Positions 34,316-46,323 of a stretch of DNA of 64,000 nucleotides are shown here, piece by piece. This DNA comes from Enchytraeus crypticus (Eukaryota; Annelida; Clitellata; Enchytraeida; Enchytraeidae): contig CAJHZI010000191.1 of NCBI GenBank assembly GCA_905160935.1, forward strand, positions 854,501 to 918,500, given 5' to 3'. Each line of letters opens with the position of its first letter. Positions within the stretch are counted from its first letter, which is position 1. The notes beneath the pieces were generated by a model. It was not told where the DNA came from, did no database searches, and saw only the letters and a program-made list of their open reading frames with translations. The position numbers were made by a program, and so were the translations under genes.

Positions 34316-35600
34316 AATAATAATAACAAAGGTTTACCGTCCGTTTTCTCATCCAGGGATGATGTCAGGGACGTCCCCAACAGCACACATCACTACAGAT
34401 CAATTCACCCAGACCAATCTGCGAAAGAAATGTTCTGAGGAGAAGTAAGGTCCTAAACGAAAGCCAGTCCGGTGATCAAACAATGGTCAAGATAGATTGA
34501 TTATGTCTATGGTGGGAAAAGGTAAGTTTTAAGCTTGCTAGAGAATGTTGAAAGAGAAAAACAAGAGCGAAGATTAGCAGGTAAAGAGTTCCAGATTGTG
34601 GGTGCTGCGTAAGAAAATGAACGTCTGCCCAATGACGTGAGAATATTTGGAACTGAGAGAAGATTGGTATCGGTGGAACGAAGTGCACGTGAGGGACGAT
34701 AGAAAAGAAGAATTTCAGATAAGTAAGAAGGCTTGCCAAATTGCAGAGTTTTGAAAGTTAACAGAGCTATTTTATATTTTATGCGTTGATTAACAGGGAG
34801 CCAGTGAAGACTGCGAAGTAGAGAAAGAGAGCGAAATTAAAGTCGAGAGGACTTACAAACAATACGTGCAAGAGAATTTTGGACGTGCTGCAAACGATTG
34901 AGAGAAGAAGTAGGCAACCCATGTAATAATGAATTACAGTAGTCGAGCTTTGAATGAACTATAGAATTAGCAAGTATAGTGGCTGAATTTCTAGTAAGGG
35001 ATGGACGTATTTGCCTAATATGACGAATCTGAAAGAAAGACGCGCGACAAACTGAAGAGATATGGGATTTAAAGTCAAGGTTTTCATCAAATATGACTCC
35101 AAGGTTTTTGGCTGATCGAGGTGAAAGAGCAAGATTCTGAAAATTAACAGAGTTATTGGTAATTTTACTTCTTTGCAAAGGAGTGCCAATTAAAAGGTAT
35201 TCAGTTTTGGAGAGATTAACAGCAAGACGGTTAGCACAAAACCAGGAATAAACCTTGTCTAGAGTGGATGAGAGATGAGCCAGTTTCTGATCGGAATCAT
35301 GATTAGAAAAGGAAATATATAGTTGAGTGTCGTCTGCATAGAAATGAAAATTTATGGAGGACTGAGCTAGCAGGTAGCTAAGAGGAGTGATATATAAAGA
35401 GAAGAGCAATGGACCTAACACTGAACCTTGAGAAACACCGCGCAGGAGGGGTAGTTCAGAAGAGCGATTTTGACCAATAACAACCGATTTTGTGCGACAT
35501 GAAAGATATGATGTGAGAAGGGAAAAAGCAGAATCAGATATGCCAAAACAAGATTTAAGCCTATTTATTAGGATGCCAATGATTAGAATCATCATATATA
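34316..35600 (-). mobile_element. LINE-D, 5'-truncated L2-like retrotransposon
   Basis: The minus strand encodes the RT from just after motif A to a normal C-terminus, then a 3' UTR with GACGTCCCTGACA, hairpin TCATC CCTG GATGA and AAACGGACGGTAAACC, and a (TTA)n tail at about 34316. This 3' end is the full-length source of the solo tails at 22.4 and 44.2 kb. Confidence 0.85.
34510..35595 (-). pseudogene. LINE-D reverse transcriptase C-terminal half
   Basis: Motif B (GVSQGSVLGPLLFSLYITPLS), motif C (FYADDTQLYISF), SAKNLGVIFDENLDFKSHI, VHSKLDYCNSLLHGLP and LQHVQNSLARIVCKSS are in frame to 34837, where one TAA interrupts. The same frame continues with LLRSLHWLPVNQRIKYKI, FGKPSYLSEILLFYRPSRA and GRRSFSYAAPTIWNSLP. 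Apart from 5' truncation and this stop the sequence looks intact, so the insertion is young. Confidence 0.85.
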
Positions 35601-36257
35601 AATTAATTAGTAATTGAAACCTGATTTTATGATGTCGACAGGCAGGGTGAAGCGTTGAGCGGTATTGGTAGACTTATAATGCAACTGTACGCTGTCAGTA
35701 AGTTGAACTTACATTTATCATTTACATCAACGTTCAGTCAAGCAACAGAGTACTTTTTAATACTGATAAAATGACCAGTTTCCGGGTTGCATGAGAGAGG
35801 AATAGAGTCAAAGTTAAATAAACACCGCTCGTGCTATTAGAGGCGACCAACCTAGAGCTGGGAGTCTGAGACTTCCTATCAGAAGAGTTTTATTCACAAG
35901 TTATATGAGACAGCAATAAGATTCTGTAAAGGCATACAATTTCTGACGAAATTAGGGTGCAGATCGATGGGGTGCTTTATAGTGAGAAAGAAAGCCGAGT
36001 AAGATTAATTACTTAGGACCTGCCATTCAGCAAAGTTCTCATAATGTGGTAAAACACTTTTACTGATAAGCTATAAGTGAGATCAGACAAATAGCCGAGT
36101 ACGAAAATAACCCAAATGCAAAATTTTGTAATTACAATAGTTCAGATATACAAAAAGTCCTCTAGAATTAATACTTAAATACAGTAGAAGTTACAATATA
36201 TCAACAATTCAAACAGACAATATTAGTATATACACCCACACAAATCTCTCTATTTCT
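35601..36257. other. no gene recognised
   Basis: A decayed LINE-A/F4-type tail (TTAGGACCTGCCATTCAGCA) is visible near 36010. The remainder is unassigned. Confidence 0.4.
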
Positions 36258-36700
36258 CTCCCCCTCTATCTCTCTCAGTGCACTGCCTACTGGCAGGTCT
36301 TTGGTATATAGCGCCTCCACTCTTCTCTATCTTTCATTTTCCTTTTATGCGCATATATTAGTGGAACTTTACATGTAAATCATCTAACATTACTAATGTT
36401 GGTCAATCTCTGCTTTTCTCTTCTTTCATTATATCTTCTATGAACTCTTTTTTTGTAAACTATCCCCTCTTAAAATGTGTCCTATCCAGCCCTTCTTCAT
36501 ACTCTGTTCCCAAACTCTCCAGAAGTTCTTCATTTGTAACTTTCTAAATCCAACTATTCTTTTTCACTCTTCGCTATATCCATATCCAACATTTATTCCT
36601 TCTTCAATACCTTCCTCGTCCCTCATTGGTTTGGCATAACTGTTAATTTAAACAAAGCTACAAACTTGTCTCAGTCCACGTCCCCTTCTTCTAAAATAAG
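36258..36700 (-). mobile_element. LINE-A copy with internal deletion
   Basis: Plus-strand CTCTCTCAGTGCACTGCC..AAAATGTGTCCTATCCAGCCC matches LINE-A at 8990-9370. The text from about 36585 (TTTATTCCTTCTTCAATACC) to 36700 matches 9785-9915. About 400 bases between are missing. It is more diverged than the 9-kb copy. Confidence 0.75.
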
Positions 36701-37448
36701 AAGGGGAAATAAGATCAAATCACAAATCTATCTCAACCAAGAGCTCAATGATAGCTATAATATCAGTGCTCAACATTCCAGAGCAATATCTGGCCTTAAG
36801 TGCTTTTCTAATGGAGCCCTATTACAAAGTTTTATTCTAAACAAAATTTCTTATGCTAAATAATTATATTAATACAGTACACCATTGACTCTTAACCTAC
36901 AAAGTGTTCCAGTGTTGAATATTACAAAAATAACAAATATCCAGTATGAAGATCACTACTAATTAAGTACGATTTATTCACATGGCAAACTAACAAGTCA
37001 CTACTAAAGTCTTCTAATTGTACAGAATAATTAAATATGCAAATTAACAAATTTGTCTATTTAATATTATATATTAAATAGACAAATTCAATCACTACAA
37101 ATACTTATTTAGCAAAAGATAAGCTTTTACCACATTCAGACCAACCCAATTTTGTTATAGATAATAAATGAAGTCATTAGGGAAAGTTTTAATGTCATTA
37201 TGCATTATAAAATCTGGCAGTGCATTCTATAAAAACTAACAAGTGTGGTTGCTAAAAATTCATTCAGAAGTGCAGAAAATTAAAGCCACAAATGTTAAAA
37301 GAGAGATCCTTTTGAAACATTTTGCAGGCTTTAATAAAGAGTATGTTTTAAATATATTGAATTTGACAAGAGGCAAGAATAACGTGATAACGTCATCATC
37401 CCAGCATAAGTAATCCATATGTAATCATATTGAATCATCAAAAATGTA
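36701..37448. other. 3' flank of sMaf; no gene recognised
   Basis: This region contains the 3' UTR of the minus-strand sMaf gene. A possible polyadenylation signal (AATAAA on the minus strand) lies near 36833. No other feature is seen. Confidence 0.4.
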
Positions 37449-37877
37449 TTAACTTTCGTGAAAATCCCCAGTCATAGGTTCAGATTTAGGAACAACCTGT
37501 AACATCGCACGAAGCTCTATATTACACTTTCCGTTACTAAAGCAACGCCTCATATCGTCATATGCAGCCGTCAAATCGTCGAGCTCTCGTTTCGCTCGTT
37601 CATTATCCCGCTCCAGCATCTTCATTTCATGTTGCAGCTCATCACGTTCTTCTTCCAGTTCTTCTTTGCGAGTAAGTCTCTTCACACGACAGTTTGCTGC
37701 ATAGCCGCGGTTCTTGAGAGTACGTCTGAGAAGTTTAAGACGAGATTTCTCCGCTGGAGGTAAACCGTGAAGACGCTGATTCAGCTCTCGAACACTAAGT
37801 AGTACTAGTTCATCGTTCGTTATCTCTGAATTCCGTCCTGAATTTATTTTTGACTTCGGGCGCGGTCTTTCAGAATA
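37449..37877 (-). CDS. small Maf bZIP transcription factor, last coding exon
   Basis: The exon encodes 142 residues, partial at the N-terminus. It has the extended homology region ([20 protein letters not shown], then [19 protein letters not shown]), the basic region [14 protein letters not shown], and a leucine-zipper coiled coil ([24 protein letters not shown]). It stops about 30 residues later at FHES, with no long activation domain. That length and layout are those of small Maf proteins, nuclear partners of CNC factors and AP-1-type bZIPs at MARE/ARE sites. An in-frame TAG overlaps a TAG acceptor at 37878-37880, so an upstream exon must supply the start. Oddity: the invariant-type RGYAxSC Ser is Asn here. 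Confidence 0.85.
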   Translation of the reverse strand, partial: YSERPRPKSKINSGRNSEITNDELVLLSVRELNQRLHGLPPAEKSRLKLLRRTLKNRGYAANCRVKRLTRKEELEEERDELQHEMKMLERDNERAKRELDDLTAAYDDMRRCFSNGKCNIELRAMLQVVPKSEPMTGDFHES

Positions 37878-38021
37878 CTATCAATAATATAGAAAATGTG
37901 CACAATATTTATTCATATTTAGTTAAAATACTTTTACTGCCAATTACACTTTCACAACGAAATACACAAACACACATACCCATACAATAAGCATTCATGA
38001 TTATGGTAACATAACAATAAC

Positions 38022-38255
38022 ACACATTATAGTGGAATGATCTAACATGTTGACATCTATCACTTTTAGTACCACATGTTTAGCCCGTTGGGTAATTTAG
38101 TCCATTTTCCATGTAACCAGTCCTGTGAATGTCCGAGACATTATTTTCAGATCCTCATGCCGGGAATAAAACCCATGAGAGTTCAATTCACCTCAGGATC
38201 AGCAATTTCAAATTTCATGATGTTACCAGATGCGACTAACCACTGCCAACAAATA
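38022..38255 (-). mobile_element. SINE2 copy
   Basis: Minus-strand body with GGTTTTATTCCCGGC at the B-box position, CATTCACAGGACTGGTTAC and the 3' inverted repeat AGTGATAGATGTCAAC..GTTAGATCATTCCACT. It lies 150 bases upstream of the sMaf exon, in its intron. Confidence 0.8.
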
Positions 38256-40080
38256 CGTCCACAAACATTAAAAATAAATTGCACTACTTTATTATAGCAT
38301 TACAGTGTAATATAATCATAGAGCTGTAAAACTTCTGTTACAAGTAGGATGTAAACTTAATTTGAAATGAACAACAGTGGGCCTTTAAAGCACATATGTA
38401 CCTTTACTTTTTCTATTGTTGTGCATGCTTATTAATGACTGCTCGGATGTTTGCTTTCATTGGATTTTTGTATGATTTCTTTTGCTAGAATCTAATAATA
38501 CTTACATGTATGTTGTTTGTTTGTTTACATTAAACTTACTTCCAGAATTGTTGCAATATTTTAACCATACTAGTTCAGTTATCATAATAGATTTTAAATT
38601 CAGGGCACTACACACAACCAAAGGGCACTTATAACCAATGTCCACTAGAGACACCAGAGTAAAAGTTAAACATAGGATCAGATTTGAAATTGATAATGTT
38701 TCAAACTGTTCCTCTTCAATACCTTATGTAGCCTATAGCTCAGGGGAAAATATGGCTTCCAAAGTGGTTTCATATTGGCTTCCTCAGTTTTTGATTTGTT
38801 GCCTCATGCGGCAAGCGCAGTTAATATTTATGGTTGGTCTATTCTTCAGTTCAGTTGATATTTTAATAGTTGCAGTCAGTGTCCCTAACACAAAGCAGGA
38901 AAGATAATGCATTGCCCTTTGTAAAGCGGTTACCTTGTTGATATAAGGAGAGCTCTTTATGGAGGGTGACAGTAAACTCTGTGAATATGTATCAAGGACC
39001 TGACACTTGGTAGAGCACCAGAGAAAGAGAGAGAAGAGAGAGGTAGAATTAACTGTACAATAATTAGTTTATTTGTTAATTGTAATATGCAAAATAAAAT
39101 CATATTTACCATGGAATCGTATGTTGAGAATGAATCTCTACTGTAGACCATTTTTTCACTAATTCATTAACAATTCTTAATTCTGTCTGTGTTTTGATAT
39201 ACTCAGTAATGATTGATGTATTTTAAATTTCAAATAGTTCTATATCACCTGTAAATACATAACAAATTTCTAATCATATTTTGTTACATATTTCACATCT
39301 TATAATCTCAAAATTATCACACAATTATGAGCTCAAGCTTCCCAATTCATAAATTAGCATGAACATTACATTTAAATCACAAAGATTTGATGTTAATGAT
39401 AATTATAATGTATTTAAAAATACAAAATTTAATGTCCATGTCATTAAATTGTATATCAAAATAGATTATGACAAATGATCCAATAAAAGCAAACTGCGAA
39501 TCCCATTGCATAAAATTTAAACTACATAGAACTAAATTAATGCCTTATCAATGGTCATTAAAGGATTTATTTATGACAGTCACATTACATTACATTTTAT
39601 ATTACAAGCAGCTTCTTCGCAGTTAATATCCGATTTAATATTTCTATCATCAACCACATCATATCATAAATAATGATTTAAATACGTATATAAATACAAT
39701 TTAAAATTCATTTTACTGTTAATATTACATGTATAGGTACAATGAATAATTAAATCAATATTAAATTCTCTTATCACACGTATTTTACGCAAAATCATAC
39801 TAAGATACCGATGATTACATTCTTTTATCAACAACGAAGTTTAAGTTCTGTTTACATAACTTTGTTTACAAATTACATCATGTTTCCATGATTCAGCAAA
39901 AACTTATCTCTTGTTCTTGTTTAAAGTGACCAAAATGCTATGCTACGTTCTTATCTATCATCATCATCACTCGTTTATTTCAGACAACAGTCCATATGAA
40001 ATGCACGATATAATGACAGAAAAAGAAAAAAAGACAGATAATTACGTAGTCCAACATGAAAAGATAAAAAAGCTAAACAT
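38256..40080. other. sMaf upstream intron/flank; one F4 fragment
   Basis: 38715-38905 repeats the F4 body (CCTTATGTAGCCTATAGCTC, ATGGCTTCCAAAGTGG, GTTGCCTCATGCGGC). 38980-39040 has ATCAAGGACCTGACACTTGG and an AG-rich tail, a reversed F4-type end. The remaining 1.3 kb is AT-rich with nothing recognised. The missing sMaf 5' exon was not found. Confidence 0.5.
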
Positions 40081-40081
40081 A

Positions 40082-40312
40082 AATAGGTGTATGTCTAAAT
40101 AGTGTAGGGGTAACGTCATGAAGCTTTAAATGACAAATCCTGGGGTGAATTGAACCCTCGTGGGTTCGAATCCCGGCCGCGCTGATCTGAGAATAAAATC
40201 TCGGACATTCACTGGACTGGTTAAATGGAAAATGGCCTAAATTGCCTAACGGTTTAAACATGTGGTAATAAAAGTGATAGGTATCAACACAGTTGATTAT
40301 TCACTATAATGC
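40082..40312 (+). mobile_element. SINE2 copy
   Basis: GGGTAACGTCATGAAGC, AATTGAACCCTCG, GTGGGTTCGAATCCCGG (B-box), CTGAGAATAAAATCTCGG, CACTGGACTGGTTA, TTGCCTAACGGTTTAAACAT and the 3' inverted repeat. It is close in sequence to the copy at 46.7 kb. Confidence 0.85.
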
Positions 40313-40329
40313 GTGTTTACTTTTGGTGA

Positions 40330-40785
40330 TCAAATTAGACAGAACCTTGATATGGAGGAAATAATAGCATTATGAGACTCTTTGACACGCTTTAACAGAC
40401 TAAACCGAGAGTTACATAACACTGTGTCAAATACCGGCAACCCTGTAGATAATAACATTTCAGTGACACTACTATATTTTGGGAAGTTAAAAAATGATTT
40501 AGCGCATTTTATGTAGCAGGACTTCATACGACTAAGAGCAGCTAATTTAAAAACATTCCACAAGGCTATATCATAGAAGCAAGAACAATAACTTCTAAAT
40601 AATTTCAATTTAACAGATATTGAGCATAAGCCAAATTTTGTTTTAAGAACATTAGTACGATAGAATAAATTCCTTATCTCGCGATTTATGTCCAAATCAT
40701 CATGATTACAGATTATACTTTCATATCGGTAGTTAAATGAATGTTTAGGATTGTTTGAAATTAACTTTATGCTAACAGGGAACAC
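40330..40785 (-). mobile_element. LINE fragment, RT C-terminal region
   Basis: The frame DINREIRNLFYRTNVLKTKF, KLKLFRSYCSCFYDIALW, CYIKCAKSFFNFPKYSSVTE, LLSTGLPVFDTVL matches the thumb/C-terminal region of a CR1/Rex-like LINE reverse transcriptase. The catalytic core is absent. It may be the same family as the fragment at 63.3 kb, because each carries the part the other lacks. Confidence 0.7.
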
Positions 40786-41035
40786 TGGGCCCTATAGAGG
40801 ATTAGGATCTTAGGTCCTTCAATATAATGAAAATATAATCTACAGAAGCAATACTTTCTGAGAATTAGACTGAAAAAAGCATCCCGGAATCCTGGTTCTT
40901 TCAGAGCTAAAAATAGTTTAAAAAATACGGCGGACTTGCAGTGTTCTGAATGCTGCTGTGCCTGTATATGAGGTCACTGATGAGAAGCGTTAATTCTGGT
41001 GGCGGTATAGCTGCGTCCCAGCGTTGATCTAGTCT

Positions 41036-41345
41036 CTGTCCTTTAATTAGTCCCTGTCCTTGAGCGAGTCACTGTCTTTGAGCGAGTCCCTGTCCTTGAG
41101 CGAGTCCCTGTCCTTGAGCGAGTCCCTGTCCTTGAGCGAGTCACTGTCCTTGAGCGAGTCCCTGTCCTTGAGCGAGTCCTTGCCCTTGAACGAGTCCCTG
41201 TCCTTGAGCGAGTCCTTGAGCGAGTCAGTCCTTGAGCGAGTCCCTGTCCTTGAGCGAGTCCCTGTCCTTGAGCGAGTCACTGCCCTTGAACGAGTCCCTG
41301 ACTTTGAGCGAGTCCCTGACCTTGAGCGAGTCCCTGACCTTTATC
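41036..41345. repeat. 18-bp minisatellite
   Basis: About 17 units of GAGCGAGTCCCTGTCCTT with point variants and two units shortened to 12-13 bp. Because 18 is a multiple of three it is open in frames on both strands (repeating SLSESL or DSLKDR), but there is no sign of a gene. Confidence 0.95.
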
Positions 41346-41864
41346 GAGGCACCGAAAGCTCATTTCCTTAGATTGACAGAGTCATGTACAAAATAGTGCC
41401 TAGGTGAATTTCATTTAAGTTGCAGTCCACCAGGTGTATTTCAAGTTTATAAGAACTACTATCAATATGGATTGATATATGAATGAATATTCTACGTACG
41501 GACCTGATTTTTTATTTATCAAAAGCAATTTTCTGAACAAGATCGACTCATTGACCTGAATAATTTGCAGCATTTAATTAACTAATTAATAGGAAAATAC
41601 AAAGAGAATTCATAAACACATACTGGATCTACCACACGCGTGCATAAACATACAGTGTACATACATTACACATCCACAAATAAGAATACACCGAATTCCC
41701 GTAGAAAATTATAACGTCCCAACAATTCCTAGTATATGTTGAAAATTGACTGTAAATATTTCCATTCACAGTTGTCATTTAGCAGCTTACGAGGGCCTTG
41801 CGTATAAATTAACAAGGTTGTTAAATGTCAGTTACACCCTTACAATCCTAAAATAACTAAAGCC
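41346..41864. other. no recognised feature
   Basis: I see nothing I can assign. Confidence 0.4.
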
Positions 41865-41865
41865 A

Positions 41866-42080
41866 AGTTTAACATCAGTTTCTTACTAGATAGCATATCC
41901 GTGAACGGTAGAGCACTGGATTTTAATCCTGTATCAGCTAATTAGTCCATCAATCAATAAATAGGAATTTAACGTCCGGTTACTCGCCATAAGGCAATGT
42001 CAAGAACGCTAATCCGTTATCCAACAACTTCTCCACACGCAATTGGTTCAGTCCGGTTATACACATCCTTACACATCGCT
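41866..42080 (-). mobile_element. SINE1 3' fragment followed by F5 copy
   Basis: 41866-41900 reads as reversed SINE1 tail (AAAGCCAAGTTTAACATCAG TTTCTT). From 41945 an F5 copy follows: (AATC)n, TTTAACGTCCGGTTACTCG, CCATAAGGCAATGTCAAG; hairpin TTGCC TTAT GGCGA on the minus strand. Confidence 0.7.
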
Positions 42081-42922
42081 TAGCATAAAAGAATTTTAAA
42101 AAGAAAACCTTCAATAAATTACACACAGTTGCCTGTGAAGACCGAGTGCTTCTCTATCTATATGTACCAAACATTGTGTTGAAATATCGCGGTCAGGGCG
42201 GCAGGTTTTTGCCATTAAATGGAAAAACCGGGTTTTCCATACAAAAACTGTCCTGGTAAAAATCCTCCTTTCAAAAGTCGTTCAAATCTAAATCGCAAGA
42301 ATTGACAATAATTACAGTATACTGCAGCCCCACTAACTGCTATCATACAGGATCGACAATTTTCTGTCAGCCAGGGATGCCAAGTTTTTGCCACGAAATG
42401 AAATAAAAATTTTTTTTCCAGGGCAAAAATCGTCCAAGCGGCAAAGACCTTCCTGGCAAAAGTCTTTCATGTTTAAACCATAAAAATTAGCAATAGACTA
42501 ACTACAATAAATATTATGTTATAATAACTTCAATTTCAGTTTAGACAGTTTTTGACACCACTTTACGTAGTTTTGCCAGTAACCTGACAATATCCCTTTT
42601 GGCATGGCAAAAACCAACCCTGCTCCCGGTAGAATTAGCCCAGGAGATACCAAACACTCTATCACAGCCAGATAGATCATTTATCAGCAACTGTTCAACA
42701 ATAGGAAAAATACAAATTTCTAGAAATTACTATTTCAAGATATTGAAAATAGGCTCAGATGTATGTCAAAGTCTTAATAGCTAGCTAGCAATTAACATGG
42801 AATAATGAAGACAACTTCAAAGGGATTCACAATCAGATGTCAGCTTAAGAAAAGAATTAAATATTAGCGTACATCGAACCACCCGCTTAAAATAGTTACA
42901 CAGTATAGATTGTACACATGCA
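42081..42922. other. no gene recognised; loose local repeats
   Basis: Between 42190 and 42620 the words TTTTGCCA, CCTGGCAAAA and GGCAAAAA recur irregularly. I cannot define a unit. No exon is seen. Confidence 0.35.
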
Positions 42923-43430
42923 CATACACTACACCTATGAAGTCTAATACACTACACCTATGCAGTCTAATACACTACACCTATGCAGTCTAATACACTA
43001 CACCTATGCAGTCTAATACACTACACCTATGTAGTCTAATACACTACACCTATGCAGTCTAATACACTACACCTATGCAGTCTAATACACTACACCTATG
43101 CAGTCTAATACACTACACCTATGCAGTCTAATACACTACACCTATGCAGTCTAATACACTACACCTATGCAGTCTAATACACTACACCTATGCAGTCTAA
43201 TACACTACACCTATGCAGTCTAATACACTACACCTATGCAGTCTAATACACTACACCTATGCAGTCTAATACACTACACCTATGCAGTCTAATACACTAC
43301 ACCTATGCAGTCTAATACACTACACCTATGTAGTCTAATACACTACACCTATGCAGTCTAATACACTACACCTATGCAGTCTAATACACTACACCTATGT
43401 AGTTTAATACACTACACCTATGTAATATAC
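42923..43430. repeat. 23-bp minisatellite
   Basis: About 22 head-to-tail units of TCTAATACACTACACCTATG CAG, nearly all identical. A few units read GTAG or GAAG at the same site, and those variants lie at both ends and one-third in. There are no non-repeat spacers. Confidence 0.97.
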
Positions 43431-43627
43431 CACACCTATTCGGTCTGGACAGCATTTAAACAGTTTAGGCAACCTTTACGCAGTCTAGATTACACTTAGC
43501 AGTCAGGTAAAGCAATTTGACATTAAGATAGATTCGAGGAATTTAGAATATAAGAATTAATTTCTGTATTAATGTTGATAATGTACGATGCAGCGAGAAT
43601 AATACACAAATCTCGTGAACTAGTAAT

Positions 43628-43725
43628 TAAACAGGCAAAAATCCTGGGCTCACTCTTCTCTGACATCGCTTTTGAGAGATGAAACTGACATTGACATCGG
43701 CTTTAAGCATTTTTAAAGCTCTAAA
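43628..43725 (+). mobile_element. SINE1 3' fragment
   Basis: CAAAAATCCTGGGCTCAC, CTCTGACATCGCTTTTGAGA, GAAACTGACATTGACATCGG. The tRNA head is lost. Confidence 0.75.
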
Positions 43726-44165
43726 TGTCATAGGAAACATTATAGGCCTAAATAAGCATATAAAACAAGCATACAATAGGACTCATTTTGCAGTCACAGC
43801 TTAGTGTTGTATAGAGGTCACACTCAGTCAGTCTGCTATACAACTAAAATCAATTATTGCACGTCAATATTGTATCATTTTATAATTATTATAGCTATTA
43901 AATCCAAAATACATAAAACAACCTGGTAGATATTCTACTAGGCTATTCAGTAAGCAAGTAAAACTAAACCACTGTAAATTACTACAGAATATTACTAAAG
44001 ATACACAACTGTAATGTCTAGTTTATATTTTTAAACCGTAGAGGTATTTGTTGATCATAGAAAATATTGCAATTCCAATACATCAAAATAATAATCAGTT
44101 AACATACAATAACCAGATAGTTGTGTTGATTTTAAACATTCTAGCACTCTATCAGTACAACTAAC
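43726..44165. other. no recognised feature
   Basis: I see AT-rich text with nothing assigned. Confidence 0.4.
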
Positions 44166-44166
44166 C

Positions 44167-44300
44167 AATATAATAAATAATAAAGGTTTAACGTCCGTCT
44201 CCTCATTCAAGGATGATGTTAGGTACGTCATATAAATCTAAAGAGAATAAGCAAGAGACTCGAAGCCTCATCCCTGACCTAGTGAAGAACCTAACCAATC
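44167..44300 (-). mobile_element. L2-like LINE 3' end
   Basis: Plus-strand (AAT)n, AAAGGTTTAACGTCCGTCTC, CTCATTCAAGGATGATG. It corresponds to the LINE-D 3' end at 34.3 kb, with one mismatch in the hairpin stem. Confidence 0.75.
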
Positions 44301-46285
44301 AAAAACCTACAAAATTAAATGAAACTCGAACAAATACAAAATGATTTCGAAACGTACATTTAAAGAGAGCTAAGAACTAAGGGTTTTCTCCTGTACGAGA
44401 ATAAAACAGAGAATATATAAGGCACAACAGCTGAACGACAAAATACCATCACCACAGAAAACCACAAGAAAACAACAAAAAGTCAAACATTCCAAGCTAA
44501 GGACTAACATTTCTAAGCAACATTAAAATTAATTTATTTTAATAAATAAAGGCAATGCCAGAAGCATCAGTTAAACATTTGACTGTGATATTAATGCATT
44601 TAAAATAAATATTACAACATTATATACAGTTAAACATTCTGCCCATTATTAAACGAAGTCGCTGTTTCAAATATAGTAGTTAAATTAAAAATTAACAAGA
44701 GTGCTGGTAAATCCATTCCAAATCCTTTTTCGTACTTCAATCATTGTTAATTTACACCCGGGCAGTAAAAGGTGCTATGCAGGCTATGGTAGTAAGCTTA
44801 AGCTCTCCTTGTGAATGTAATGCGCTAAGTAAAATACAGTGGCTGATAGGAGAATAAATACTTGAAAGGAATGTATTGTTTACTAATGTATAATTTATTT
44901 AATTTATTTGGATATCACCATATCGGCAATTTGTAGCTGAAAACTTCTTAGAATAAAGTAGTGGGGTAGATTTCTTATTTATTAATGAAAAGGAACAAAA
45001 TATTATAATTTTTTCTCTGAGGCTCTGAAATAGATTTTACGCTGTTCAGCATATCCGATCGATAACAATTCCAAGTTAAAATTCTGTGAAAAAATATTCA
45101 GAAGCAGTAGACAATTAGGCAAAATTTTTAACAAAACTACTTAACAATAATTAATTAGTGGCAACAATAATCACATATACAAGGCCACCAATGGGCACTG
45201 AACTAGTCCTCTATCTACTAGAGTTTTTACATTAGATCATATTAAGCAAACGACATGAAAGATTGTTGAACGATCGGAAAGGAATCTTAAGATGCAATTC
45301 ATTGTAGCAGAAAATGAAAATATTTGACAAAAACACATGAGCTAAATATTCAAAAAGGTAATCAAGCGTTAGTAAACTAGGACAGGATCAAGTTACACAA
45401 TGTCTACACTTTTGTGTTAAAAATAGTATTTCTAATCGCCTCTCCACGATTTGAATCATCGATCAAGATGAAAAAGATGAACAACTATCAAAGAAGCCAC
45501 CGAGATATACCAAATTTTATTACAACTTTGACAAAAAATATCAGGATAGTTGACAAAAAACACTAGAAGCAATGTCAAAGCACTTTAACTCAGACAGATA
45601 TAAGAAAACTTTAGACAGGCACAATGTACCAACACAGACGTACAAGGCAGACAACAGCGAAACACGCAGGATATGACGAAATGTAAGGCCATGACTTACA
45701 ACCCTGCGATGAAACGGAAATGTTGAGCTCTAGCGAGACGAACAAGGCTGTTCTTTAAACTACAAGCTATGCGCCGTACAAATGAGCCAGCAAATCTAAC
45801 AGTGGATTTAGCGGCTGCTCAGTAGGACAAATTTAATGGAAAATGATTTCTCGAAGGCAAGTCTGCGATGGGCAAGCACTGGATATACCTTTTGATCAGC
45901 AGTCAAGCAGCTAAATGATCGTGCAAATGGCTCAGCCCACAGCATTACATTATATTAAACATTTATTACGATCTTTTACATTGTACAATCATAATAATAA
46001 AATCAGTTACAATTAAGGTTTTATTAGTCAACGCCTTTCGTTCTTGAGACAATTGTGTAGGACACGGTATATCGTATGATCACATACAGTCATACAGAAA
46101 CGTTCTATACAGTAGCACATATCACATCATCCGAACAGTGGATAGAGTTATAGAGAGCACAACAGAGCAGTTTATTGTAGTTCATTATCAGTAGTGATTA
46201 TATCAACAACGTGCATGCCAAACATTTTACTCTCACATTAGCAGGTCTGAGTTTTAAACTCTGAACTTTGTGGTGTGAAATCTTT

Positions 46286-46323
<38 letters not shown>

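Noticed and set aside
41047-41371. Ser/Leu or Asp/Lys repeat proteins
   Set aside because: Both frames come from the same 18-bp minisatellite, with no non-repeat coding sequence around it.
42923-43430. Regular short repeats resembling a CRISPR array
   Set aside because: Units are head-to-tail with no unique spacers, and the context is animal DNA. It is a minisatellite.
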